Of a stretch of 8,288 nt of DNA, positions 1 through 7,091 are shown one piece after another (within the stretch, counting starts at the first letter, position 1; each line of letters begins with the position of its first letter). Source of the DNA: Flavobacteriales bacterium UBA2798 (GTDB taxonomy: Bacteria > Bacteroidota > Bacteroidia > Flavobacteriales_D > UBA2798); the NCBI GenBank assembly GCA_002351955.1, contig DEHO01000031.1, forward strand, positions 11,816 to 20,103, read 5' to 3'. Under the pieces are notes generated by a model. The model made no database searches and was not told the origin of the DNA. It worked only from the letters and a program-made list of their open reading frames with translations. The position numbers and the translations under genes were made by a program.

Positions 1-1160
1 AAGGTGGACCATCAGGTCTGGCAGGATTGCTTGATCTTTTTGCCGGAGGAGCGTTTTCTCGTGCATCGATCTTTGCACTTGGAATTATGCCATACATCTC
101 TGCATCTATCATTATGCAGTTGTTGGGTATTGCAGTGCCTTCCATTCAGAAAATGCAACGCGAAGGTGAAAGCGGAAGAAAGAAACTGAATCAGTGGACC
201 CGTGTACTCACCATTTTCATTACAGCATTCCAGGCTCCGGGTTATATCGCAACATCTGTTCCGGCTGCTGCACAAACAGAATCGTTCAGCTATCCTCTAA
301 CTATTATGATTCTTATTGCAGGTACCATGTTTATCATGTGGCTTGGCGAAAGAATTACTGATAAGGGGATCGGTAACGGAATTTCATTGCTTATCATGAT
401 TGGTATTATTGCCAAACTACCCGGTGCATTTGCTCAGGAATTGGTTTCGCGTCATACAAGCGGCGGATACGTTGTGTTACTCGTTGAGGTTGTGCTTCTG
501 CTTTTGGTGATTGCGTTCTCTATTCTTCTTGTACAGGGTACACGCAGAATCCCGGTGCAGTTTGCGAAGCGAATTGTTGGAAACAAACAATACGGAGGAG
601 TTCGTAATTACATTCCGCTTAAAGTTAATTCTGCAGGTGTAATGCCTATCATTTTTGCTCAGGCGATCATGTTCATCCCAATGTACATCAATCAGGCAAC
701 TGAAGGTCGTTGGTTCTCCGGACTTGTAAATTTCGAAGGTTTCTGGTACAACTTCATTTTTGCAATCATGATTATCCTCTTCACTTATTTCTATACTGCT
801 ATCATGGTGAATCCTCGTCAGATGGCAGAAGAAATGAAGAGAAACGGCGGATTTATTCCGGGTGTAAAACCGGGTAAACAAACCGAATCGTTCATTGACA
901 GTTTAATTTCCCGCATTACCCTCCCCGGTGCAATTTTCCTTGCACTGGTGGCGATCCTCCCTGCATTTGCAATGATGATCGGAATCAAGCAACAGTTTGC
1001 CTATTTCTACGGCGGAACTTCATTGCTGATTATGGTTGGTGTGGTACTCGATACACTTCAGCAGATCGAAACGCACTTACTCAGTCGTCATTATGACGGA
1101 TTGATGAAGAGCGGTAAGATCAAGGGACGTGGTCAACAAATGCCCAGCATGGTAAGTTAA
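1..1160 (+). CDS. secY: Protein translocase subunit SecY (5' end outside window)
   Basis: SecY is the pore-forming inner-membrane subunit of the SecYEG translocon, which exports unfolded signal-peptide proteins and inserts membrane proteins. The frame is open from the first complete codon at nt 3 and gives 385 residues. By recall of E. coli SecY (about 443 aa), roughly the first 60 residues are missing: the N-terminus, TM1 and the start of the plug region. Family signatures are clear: FSRASIFALGIMPYISASI at the plug/TM2 region, GESGRKKLNQWTR before TM3, WLGERITDKGIGNGIS at TM4, RRIPVQFAKR and PLKVNSAGVMPIIFA around the fourth cytoplasmic loop and TM7, and GGFIPGVKPGKQTE in the large fifth cytoplasmic loop. 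The C-terminal tail after the last TM is QQIETHLLSRHYDGLMKSGK. The TTG at 27 is an internal Leu codon, not a start. The TAA is 1 bp before infA, so the two are co-transcribed and probably translationally coupled. Confidence 0.98.
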   Translation, partial: GGPSGLAGLLDLFAGGAFSRASIFALGIMPYISASIIMQLLGIAVPSIQKMQREGESGRKKLNQWTRVLTIFITAFQAPGYIATSVPAAAQTESFSYPLTIMILIAGTMFIMWLGERITDKGIGNGISLLIMIGIIAKLPGAFAQELVSRHTSGGYVVLLVEVVLLLLVIAFSILLVQGTRRIPVQFAKRIVGNKQYGGVRNYIPLKVNSAGVMPIIFAQAIMFIPMYINQATEGRWFSGLVNFEGFWYNFIFAIMIILFTYFYTAIMVNPRQMAEEMKRNGGFIPGVKPGKQTESFIDSLISRITLPGAIFLALVAILPAFAMMIGIKQQFAYFYGGTSLLIMVGVVLDTLQQIETHLLSRHYDGLMKSGKIKGRGQQMPSMVS

Positions 1161-1161
1161 G

Positions 1162-1380
1162 ATGGCGAAACAAGGAGTCATAGAGCAGGATGGAACCATC
1201 GTTGAAGCATTGTCGAACGCTATGTTCCGTGTTGAGCTGGAAAACGGGCACATCATCATCGCCCATATTTCAGGGAAGATGCGCATGCACTACATCAAAA
1301 TTCTCCCCGGAGATAAGGTGCGTGTTGAGATCTCACCCTACGATTTAACAAAAGGAAGAATATCATTCAGATACAAATAA
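1162..1380 (+). CDS. infA: Translation initiation factor IF-1
   Basis: IF-1 is a small OB-fold protein that binds the A site of the 30S subunit and helps IF-2 and IF-3 form the initiation complex. The 72-residue length equals that of E. coli IF-1. The characteristic N-terminus MAKQGVIEQDGTIVEALSN, the central FRVELENGHIIIAHISGKMR and the C-terminal ending SPYDLTKGRISFRYK cover the whole OB fold without gaps. The ATG follows the secY stop by one base, and no Shine-Dalgarno sequence precedes it. In many Bacteroidota a map gene lies between secY and infA; here it is absent. Identification is secure. Confidence 0.98.
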   Translation: MAKQGVIEQDGTIVEALSNAMFRVELENGHIIIAHISGKMRMHYIKILPGDKVRVEISPYDLTKGRISFRYK

Positions 1381-1392
1381 CAACAGAGCAAG

Positions 1393-1509
1393 ATGAAAGT
1401 CAAAGCCTCCATTAAAAAGCGCTCAGCCGAATGTAAGATCGTTCGGAGAAAGGGCCGTCTTTATGTGATCAACAAAAAGAACCCAAAATTTAAGCAACGT
1501 CAAGGTTAA
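1393..1509 (+). CDS. rpmJ: 50S ribosomal protein L36 (bL36), zinc-free type
   Basis: A 38-residue basic protein of the large subunit, in its usual place between infA and rpsM. It begins MKVKASIKKRSAECKIVRRK and ends NPKFKQRQG, which matches L36 throughout. In the classical zinc-ribbon form, Cys11, Cys14, Cys27 and His33 hold a zinc ion. Here these positions read Ser11, Cys14, Asn27 and Phe33, so only one ligand survives and zinc cannot be bound in the classical way. From memory this C-minus form is normal in Bacteroidota, so I read it as a lineage trait rather than damage. The gene starts 12 bp after infA and has no clear Shine-Dalgarno sequence. Confidence 0.97.
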   Translation: MKVKASIKKRSAECKIVRRKGRLYVINKKNPKFKQRQG

Positions 1510-1527
1510 CCATTTTAATAATCGAAC

Positions 1528-1905
1528 ATGGCAAGGATTGCTGGTATAGATTTACCAAAGAACAAAAGAGGAGAAATCGGCCTCACCTATATTTTCGGAA
1601 TAGGCCGTAGCACCGCACGAAAAATTCTCGATAACGCGGGAGTGTCTTACGATAAGAAAGTAAGCGAATGGAACGATGATGAAACCGGAAAGATCCGTAC
1701 GTTCATCGGAGATAATTTTAAAGTAGAAGGCGCGCTCCGTTCTGAGGTTTCTCTGAATATTAAGCGTCTTATGGACATCGGTTGTTACCGTGGTGTTCGT
1801 CACCGCGTAGGCTTACCGCTGCGTGGACAAACCACCAAGAACAATGCGCGTACCCGTAAAGGGAAGCGTAAGACCGTTGCCAATAAGAAAAAGGCCACTA
1901 AGTAA
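1528..1905 (+). CDS. rpsM: 30S ribosomal protein S13 (uS13)
   Basis: S13 sits in the head of the small subunit and contacts the P-site tRNA and the inter-subunit bridge to L5. The 125-residue protein starts MARIAGIDLPKNKRGEIGLT, has the GIGRSTARKIL helix-hairpin motif at residues 24-34, and carries the conserved basic segment YRGVRHRVGLPLRGQ followed by KNNARTRKGKRK near the C-terminus. The C-terminal lysine-rich tail is the part that reaches into the tRNA site. The leader after rpmJ is only 18 bp and A/T-rich, with no Shine-Dalgarno sequence. Confidence 0.98.
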   Translation: MARIAGIDLPKNKRGEIGLTYIFGIGRSTARKILDNAGVSYDKKVSEWNDDETGKIRTFIGDNFKVEGALRSEVSLNIKRLMDIGCYRGVRHRVGLPLRGQTTKNNARTRKGKRKTVANKKKATK

Positions 1906-1930
1906 TAAATGAGCAGATATAATTGAGGTT

Positions 1931-2326
1931 ATGGCAAAGCAGACCGACGACAAAAAGAAAAAGAAGAAAAAGGTAGCAGTGGAAGCTGTTGGACAAGCGC
2001 ATATCAGCGCAACATTCAGCAACATCATCATCTCCCTTACCAACGCAACCGGACAGGTGATCTCCTGGTCTTCTGCCGGAAAGATGGGATTCCGCGGTTC
2101 CAAAAAGAATACTCCGTATGCAGCGCAGGTTGCTGCTGAAGAGTGCTCCAAGGAAGCGTTCGAGAACGGACTCCGTCGTGTGAAGGTGTTCGTAAAAGGA
2201 CCCGGATCAGGACGTGAATCAGCAATCCGTACCATTCACAATTCAGGTATTGAAGTGATGGAGATTGTTGACGTTACTCCGCTACCGCACAACGGTTGTC
2301 GTCCTCCCAAGAAGAGAAGAGTTTAA
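1931..2326 (+). CDS. rpsK: 30S ribosomal protein S11 (uS11)
   Basis: S11 lies on the platform of the 30S subunit near the mRNA exit and the anti-Shine-Dalgarno end of 16S rRNA. The 131-residue protein contains AHISATFSNIIISLTNATG, the KMGFRGSKKNTPYAAQVAA block and the C-terminal signature VTPLPHNGCRPPKKRRV. Residues 8-14 are seven consecutive lysines, encoded by a purine-only tract at 1952-1972, which makes a basic N-terminal extension before the conserved core begins near residue 20. A GAGG lies only 2 bases before the ATG, too close to act as a normal ribosome binding site. The gene is 25 bp downstream of rpsM in the same operon. Confidence 0.98.
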   Translation: MAKQTDDKKKKKKKVAVEAVGQAHISATFSNIIISLTNATGQVISWSSAGKMGFRGSKKNTPYAAQVAAEECSKEAFENGLRRVKVFVKGPGSGRESAIRTIHNSGIEVMEIVDVTPLPHNGCRPPKKRRV

Positions 2327-2355
2327 TATTCCTTTTTTAGAAATAATAATTCAAC

Positions 2356-2964
2356 ATGGCACGATACAAAGGCCCCAAATCAAAAATTTCACGTCGCTTC
2401 AAGGAGAATCTCTTTGGCCGCATCGATAAAGCGCTCGAAAAGAAGAATTATCCTCCCGGACAGCATGGTCCGAACAAGAAGCGCATGAAGCAATCTGAAT
2501 ACGCTGTTCAGCTTAACGAAAAGCAGAAAGCAAAATTCATTTACGGAATTCTTGAGCGTCAGTTTGAGAATCTCTTCAAGGAAGCTTCGCGCATGAAAGG
2601 TATTACAGGTCATAACTTGCTAGCACTTTGCGAAGCTCGTTTAGACAATACTGTTTACCGCATGGGCATCGGTAATACCCGCCGTGCAGCTCGTCAGCTT
2701 GTTGCTCACCGTCACGTTACAGTAAACGGAACAGTGGTTAACGTACCAAGTTACCAGCTCAATCCCGGTGATGTAGTTGAAGTACGCGAGCGTTCAAAAG
2801 CGCTGGAGCCAATCGTTAACTCCGTTGCAGCAAGCTCAAAGCGTTTCGACTGGATCGATTTCAACGCAGGTGATATGAAGGGTACTTTCCTCAATCGTCC
2901 TGATCGCGAACAGATCCCCGAAAACATTAAAGAACAACTCATCGTCGAACTCTATTCTAAATAA
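2356..2964 (+). CDS. rpsD: 30S ribosomal protein S4 (uS4)
   Basis: S4 is a primary 16S rRNA binding protein that nucleates assembly of the 30S body; in E. coli it also represses the alpha operon. The 202-residue length is usual. The N-terminal domain (MARYKGPKSKISRRFKENLF, then NYPPGQHGPNKK) lacks the zinc-binding cysteines found in some S4 proteins. The S4 RNA-binding domain is at about residues 92-150, with LCEARLDNTVYRMGIGNTRR, QLVAHRHVTVNG and NPGDVVEVRERSK. The C-terminus ends PENIKEQLIVELYSK, typical of the family. It lies 29 bp after rpsK and 10 bp before rpoA. The leader is very A/T-rich with no Shine-Dalgarno sequence. Confidence 0.98.
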   Translation: MARYKGPKSKISRRFKENLFGRIDKALEKKNYPPGQHGPNKKRMKQSEYAVQLNEKQKAKFIYGILERQFENLFKEASRMKGITGHNLLALCEARLDNTVYRMGIGNTRRAARQLVAHRHVTVNGTVVNVPSYQLNPGDVVEVRERSKALEPIVNSVAASSKRFDWIDFNAGDMKGTFLNRPDREQIPENIKEQLIVELYSK

Positions 2965-2974
2965 TAATCGATCT

Positions 2975-3964
2975 ATGGCCATCCTTGATTTTCAAAGACC
3001 GGACAAAGTCATCATGATAAGCTCAGACGACCGTGTAGGTCAGTTTGAGTTTCGTCCTCTTGAACCCGGTTACGGTATCACTATCGGAAACTCGCTCCGT
3101 CGTATTCTCCTTTCTTCACTCGAAGGATACGCCATCACTTCAGTGAAAATTGAAGGTGCGGATCACGAATTCTCTTCACTGAAAGGTGTTGCAGAAGACG
3201 TAACTGAAATTATCCTTAACCTCAAGCAGGTTCGTTTTAAGCGTCAGATCAATGCAGAGAACGAACACGTTCATATCAGCATCAAAGGCCAGGAAAAACT
3301 TACTGCAGGTGACCTTGGTCGCTTTACCAGTTCTTTCCAGGTGTTGAATCCTGATCTGGTAATCTGCACTATGGACAAGAACGTTAATCTCAACATGGAG
3401 ATTACTGTTGCCAAAGGTCGCGGATATGTTTCTGCTGAAGAAAACAAGGCAAGCAATGCTCCGGTTGGAACCATCGCTATGGATGCCATTTTCACACCTA
3501 TCCGTAATGTACGTTACAACATCGAAAACTATCGTGTTGAACAGAAAACTGACTACGAAAAGCTCGTTATCGAAGTTTCTTCTGACGGTTCAATTCACCC
3601 GAAAGAAGCATTGAAGGAAGCAGCAAAAATTCTTATTCAGCATTTCATGCTTTTCTCTGATGAGAAGATCACTCTCGATACTATCGAGAAGCAGGAGACT
3701 GAAGAATTTGATGAAGAGTCATTGCACATGCGTCAGCTGCTTAAGACGAAGCTTGTTGATATGGACCTTTCTGTTCGTGCATTGAACTGCCTCAAGGCTG
3801 CCGATGTTGAAACACTTGGTGAACTTGTAGCATACAATAAGAACGACCTTCTGAAGTTCCGCAACTTCGGTAAGAAATCACTTACAGAGCTTGAGGATCT
3901 TGTGCATGCAAAGGGACTTCATTTCGGAATGAATGTTGCGAAGTACAAACTCGACAAAGACTAG
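2975..3964 (+). CDS. rpoA: DNA-directed RNA polymerase subunit alpha
   Basis: The alpha subunit dimerises to scaffold RNA polymerase assembly, and its C-terminal domain contacts promoter UP elements and activators. The 329-residue protein has the N-terminal domain at about residues 1-235, including GYGITIGNSLRRILLSSLEG (31-50) used for dimerisation and contact with beta. An acidic linker (240-249) follows, then the C-terminal domain from about 260. DNA-contact residues known from E. coli are retained: VRALNCLK places Arg268, Asn271, Cys272 and Lys274 where Arg265, Asn268, Cys269 and Lys271 lie in E. coli, and FGKKSLTELED (298-308) keeps the second DNA-contact turn. It lies 10 bp after rpsD and 39 bp before rplQ, the usual alpha-operon order. 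Confidence 0.99.
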   Translation: MAILDFQRPDKVIMISSDDRVGQFEFRPLEPGYGITIGNSLRRILLSSLEGYAITSVKIEGADHEFSSLKGVAEDVTEIILNLKQVRFKRQINAENEHVHISIKGQEKLTAGDLGRFTSSFQVLNPDLVICTMDKNVNLNMEITVAKGRGYVSAEENKASNAPVGTIAMDAIFTPIRNVRYNIENYRVEQKTDYEKLVIEVSSDGSIHPKEALKEAAKILIQHFMLFSDEKITLDTIEKQETEEFDEESLHMRQLLKTKLVDMDLSVRALNCLKAADVETLGELVAYNKNDLLKFRNFGKKSLTELEDLVHAKGLHFGMNVAKYKLDKD

Positions 3965-4003
3965 TATAACACTCCTGAAAGGGAAAGAAATATCTGAAGA
4001 AAA

Positions 4004-4483
4004 ATGAGACACGGTAAAACAGTCAACCACCTCGGCAGGCAGCATGGGCACAGAAGAGCGCTTATGGCGAATATGGCTTGCTCATTGGTGCAGCATAAGC
4101 GTATCAACACTACTGTTGCCAAAGCAAAAGCATTGCGCAAGTACATCGAGCCACTAATCACGAAGTCGAAGAACGACACAACGCATAACCGTCGTACTGT
4201 ATTCAGCTACCTGCAAAGCAAGGACGCTGTTACGGAACTCTTTCGCGTGGTTTCTCCTAAAGTTGCAGATCGTCCAGGTGGTTACACCCGTATCATCCGC
4301 ACCGGATTCCGCTTAGGTGACAGCGCAGAAATGTGTATGATCGAAATCGTTGATTTCAACGAGTTGTTGCTCGATACCAAAGGCGACAAGAAGGCCAAGA
4401 CAACTCGTCGTGGACGTACATCCAAAGCAAAAAAAGCTGAAGGTGCTGCTCCTGCTGCAGAAGAAGGTGCTTCTGAAGAATAA
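4004..4483 (+). CDS. rplQ: 50S ribosomal protein L17 (bL17)
   Basis: L17 binds near the peptide exit tunnel of the large subunit. The N-terminal signature MRHGKTVNHLGRQHGHRRAL and the segment HKRINTTVAKAKALRKYIEP are diagnostic, and GYTRIIRTGFRLGDSAEMC with a following MIEIVDF closes the conserved core near residue 120. E. coli L17 has 127 residues; this one has 159 because of a tail at about 124-159 that is first Lys/Arg/Thr-rich and then Ala/Glu-rich, low in complexity and probably disordered. Such tails are common in Bacteroidota L17. It is the last gene of the ribosomal operon, and a terminator follows within 20 bp. Confidence 0.98.
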   Translation: MRHGKTVNHLGRQHGHRRALMANMACSLVQHKRINTTVAKAKALRKYIEPLITKSKNDTTHNRRTVFSYLQSKDAVTELFRVVSPKVADRPGGYTRIIRTGFRLGDSAEMCMIEIVDFNELLLDTKGDKKAKTTRRGRTSKAKKAEGAAPAAEEGASEE

Positions 4484-4501
4484 GCTAACTATCTTAAATT
4501 C

Positions 4502-4536
4502 AAGAGTCCCGGTATTCGTATCGGGACTTTTTTTTT
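4502..4536 (+). terminator. Intrinsic terminator of the rplQ-end ribosomal operon
   Basis: A hairpin at 4505-4528 has 10-bp arms (AGTCCCGGTA and TATCGGGACT) that pair fully apart from one G-U pair. They close a TTCG tetraloop at 4515-4518. Nine T residues follow directly from 4528 to 4536. Flanking A residues at 4502-4503 can pair with the T-run and lengthen the stem. It begins about 20 bp after the rplQ stop and separates the highly expressed ribosomal block from the CotH-like gene downstream. It works on the + strand only, because no matching T-run lies on the other side. Confidence 0.93.
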
Positions 4537-4637
4537 GCTCAGCATTAGGAAACCAATTCAAAGGAGCAATCGGCTGAACCAAAGGCTTAATCAATTGTAA
4601 ATATTCACTAAATTTAGGGGACTAATTCTTATTACCC

Positions 4638-7091
4638 ATGAGGGTTTTGCTTGCCGTATTTTTTCTTGTTTGTGCACCATTTTCGTTTGCACAAGTTGTG
4701 ATTAATGAATATTCCTGCGCCAATGTAAATGGCTTTACCGATAATTACGGAGAGCGGGAAGATTGGGTTGAATTTTACAATCCCTCCGGCGCTGCGATTG
4801 ATCTCGCAGGTTTTCATTTGAGCGATCGCTTGAACAATCCTACCAAATGGACATTCCCCTCCGGATCCAATGTTCCTGCAGGAGGGTTTTTGCGTGTAGT
4901 GTGTTCAGGAAGAAATGAAGTATCGGGAGGATTTATTCACACCGGCCTTAAGCTCACACAAACAAAACCGGAAGTTCTTGTTTTTGCCGCACCCGGAGGA
5001 TCTGTTCTTGAGGCTTTCCCATTAAATCCAACATTAAGTAATCATAGTAGAGGTAGAACTCCGGATGGCGGAGCAACATGGACGCTTTTTCAAACTCCTA
5101 CACCCGGGGCAAGTAACGGTGCCGCATCGCCGGAATATTCAGCACGACCGCTTATGGGGATGCCTGCCGGAATGTACAGCGGAACCATTTCGGTTTCCAT
5201 TACAACCACAGATCCAACCGCAACCATTCGCTATACCGTAAACGGTTCTGAACCCACTGCAGCATCGCCTGCCTATTCAGGCCCGATCTCAATATCCACA
5301 ACAACGGTTTTGCGTGCACGTGGATTCAGTTCCACACCCGGTGTGCCCTCTTCGTTTATTGAGAGTAATACCTATTTCATCAACGTTTCGCATTCAATTC
5401 CCGTTCTGTCATTGTTTGGAGATGATGTTGGCGTTTTATTGGGTGGCACTCAAATAGATCCCATAGCAAATGTTGAATATTTCACTTCTACTGGTGTTTT
5501 ACTTGCGGAAGCCAATGGAGAAGCAAATAAGCATGGTAATGATTCCTGGGCCTATAATCAGCGGGGAATTGATTTCATTGCCCGCGATCAGTTTGGCTAC
5601 AGTTATGCATTAAAGAATACCCTGTTCAGTCGCAAATCGCGCGATGAATACCAGAAAATAATTATTAAGTGTGGTGCCAACGATAATTACCCATTTGAAG
5701 ATGGCGCTTACATACGTGATGCGTATTTGCATACACTATCACACGATGGTAATTTACATCTCGACGAACGTACTTACGAGCCATGTGTAATGTACGTGAA
5801 CGGTCAATACTGGGGATTGTATGAGATTCGTGAAAAAGTGGATGATCATGATTTCACCAGCCATTATTACGATCAGGATGAATTCAATGTACAGTTTCTG
5901 AAAACCTGGGGAGCAACCTGGTCTGAATACGGTGGTCCGCAAGCGCAAACCGACTGGAATGCTTTACGTGCATTTATCAACGCAAACGATATGAGCATTC
6001 AGGCGAATTTCGATTATGTTGATTCGCTGTATAACTGGAAAAGTTTATGCGATTATTTTATTCTGAATTCCTATGCCGTTTGTATGGACTGGCTCAATTG
6101 GAATACGGCCTGGTGGAGAGGAATGGATCCTAATGGCGATAAGAAAAAGTGGAGATATGTTTTGTGGGACCTGGACGCATCCTTCGGTCACTATATAAAT
6201 TATACGGGAATCCCCAATACAGGTCCTGATGCTGACCCTTGTGATCCGGAAGGCTTACCCAATCCCGGCGGGCAAGGTCACACTGAAATATTGAACAAGC
6301 TGATGGATAATCCAGGTTTCAATGCATGGTATGTAAACCGTTGGATCGAACTTACAAATACGACTTTCTCCTGTACGAATATGATTGCCAAGCTGGATAG
6401 CTTAATCAATCGTATATCACCTGAAATGCCCGCTCAGATTGCGCGTTGGGGAGGAACACTTACGGCATGGCAAGGACATGTTCAGGAGATGCGTGATTTC
6501 ATCAATACGCGGTGTGCTAACATTGATGATGGTCTGGTTGATTGTTACAATCTCTCCGGTCCTTATCAGGTAACTATTGATGTAGATCCTCCCGGAACAG
6601 GAATGGTTTATCTGAATGATTTATTGATTCCGACGTATCCCTACACCACAACATTGTATGGAGGAATTCCGAATCAACTTACCGCTGTTCCCAATCCAAA
6701 CTATGTGTTTGTCGATTGGACGATGAGTGCAAATACGCCTTTACCCAATACAACAGATTCAATTATTACTATTGATTTTGTTGCCAATGATTTGGTGGTG
6801 GCACATTTTAAATCGCCTGTTGCGGTATTTATTCCCACAGGATTTTCACCAAACGGAGACGGCGTCAACGATGTGTTGCAGATTATGGGAGAGGGAATAC
6901 TTTCGCTCAACCTTGCTATTTATGATCGCTGGGGACAACGTGTTTTTCAGACAACGGATGTAAATACTTTCTGGGACGGTACGTTTAATGGTCAGCCGCT
7001 TAATTCGGGTGTGTTTGCCTATAAAGTTTTCGCGGTTCTTGCAGACGGAACAGAAATTAGTCAGAGTGGAAACATAACACTGATGCGATGA
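4638..7091 (+). CDS. Secreted CotH kinase-like protein with lamin-tail domain and T9SS type B sorting domain
   Basis: This 817-residue protein is predicted to be exported by Sec and then T9SS to the cell surface or outside. A signal peptide covers residues 1-18, with likely cleavage SFA|Q. A lamin-tail-like domain spans about 20-130 (VINEYSCAN, DWVEFYNPSGAAIDLAGFHL). A chitobiase/hexosaminidase C-terminal-like beta domain spans about 165-248 (ATIRYTVNGSEPT, YSGPISI). A CotH kinase-like domain spans about 253-620, with SRKSRDEYQKIIIKC, YVNGQYWGLYEIREKVDDHD (387-406) and WRYVLWDLDASFG (505-517), whose Asp511 and Asp513 are likely metal or catalytic residues. An InlB-repeat-like beta domain spans about 642-725. 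The type B sorting domain spans about 729-817 (FIPTGFSPNGDGVND, YDRWGQRVF, WDG). The mature part has ten cysteines. B. subtilis CotH phosphorylates spore-coat proteins; activity and substrate here are inference. The ATG is chosen because it gives the signal peptide, though no Shine-Dalgarno sequence precedes it. The stop overlaps the next gene by 4 bp. Confidence 0.92.
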   Translation: MRVLLAVFFLVCAPFSFAQVVINEYSCANVNGFTDNYGEREDWVEFYNPSGAAIDLAGFHLSDRLNNPTKWTFPSGSNVPAGGFLRVVCSGRNEVSGGFIHTGLKLTQTKPEVLVFAAPGGSVLEAFPLNPTLSNHSRGRTPDGGATWTLFQTPTPGASNGAASPEYSARPLMGMPAGMYSGTISVSITTTDPTATIRYTVNGSEPTAASPAYSGPISISTTTVLRARGFSSTPGVPSSFIESNTYFINVSHSIPVLSLFGDDVGVLLGGTQIDPIANVEYFTSTGVLLAEANGEANKHGNDSWAYNQRGIDFIARDQFGYSYALKNTLFSRKSRDEYQKIIIKCGANDNYPFEDGAYIRDAYLHTLSHDGNLHLDERTYEPCVMYVNGQYWGLYEIREKVDDHDFTSHYYDQDEFNVQFLKTWGATWSEYGGPQAQTDWNALRAFINANDMSIQANFDYVDSLYNWKSLCDYFILNSYAVCMDWLNWNTAWWRGMDPNGDKKKWRYVLWDLDASFGHYINYTGIPNTGPDADPCDPEGLPNPGGQGHTEILNKLMDNPGFNAWYVNRWIELTNTTFSCTNMIAKLDSLINRISPEMPAQIARWGGTLTAWQGHVQEMRDFINTRCANIDDGLVDCYNLSGPYQVTIDVDPPGTGMVYLNDLLIPTYPYTTTLYGGIPNQLTAVPNPNYVFVDWTMSANTPLPNTTDSIITIDFVANDLVVAHFKSPVAVFIPTGFSPNGDGVNDVLQIMGEGILSLNLAIYDRWGQRVFQTTDVNTFWDGTFNGQPLNSGVFAYKVFAVLADGTEISQSGNITLMR

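Noticed and set aside
27..29. TTG as a start codon for SecY
   Set aside because: The frame is open upstream to the window edge, and SecY homology continues across it (the plug region precedes TM2). It is an internal leucine codon.
477..881. 134-codon open frame on the minus strand inside secY
   Set aside because: It lies wholly opposite a clear secY, has no recognisable protein features, and looks like a chance antisense frame.
1381..1530. S4-binding pseudoknot upstream of rpsM, as in the E. coli alpha operon
   Set aside because: The rpmJ-rpsM gap is only 18 bp and A/T-rich, and I could not trace a matching nested pseudoknot. S4 autoregulation here is neither shown nor excluded.
1813..2235. 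140-codon minus-strand open frame opposite rpsM/rpsK
   Set aside because: It spans two certain ribosomal genes and contains a phenylalanine run that is only the complement of the rpsK lysine tract.
4313..4594. Open frames on both strands across the rplQ end and terminator
   Set aside because: They read through the hairpin and T-run, show low-complexity composition derived from the L17 tail, and resemble no protein family.
4609..4616. TAAATTTA as a Bacteroidota -7 promoter element (TAnnTTTG) for the CotH-like gene
   Set aside because: It has one mismatch to the consensus, and no TTG-type -33 element lies at the proper distance upstream; the nearest TTG (4595) is too close. A promoter is expected between 4537 and 4637, but I cannot place it.
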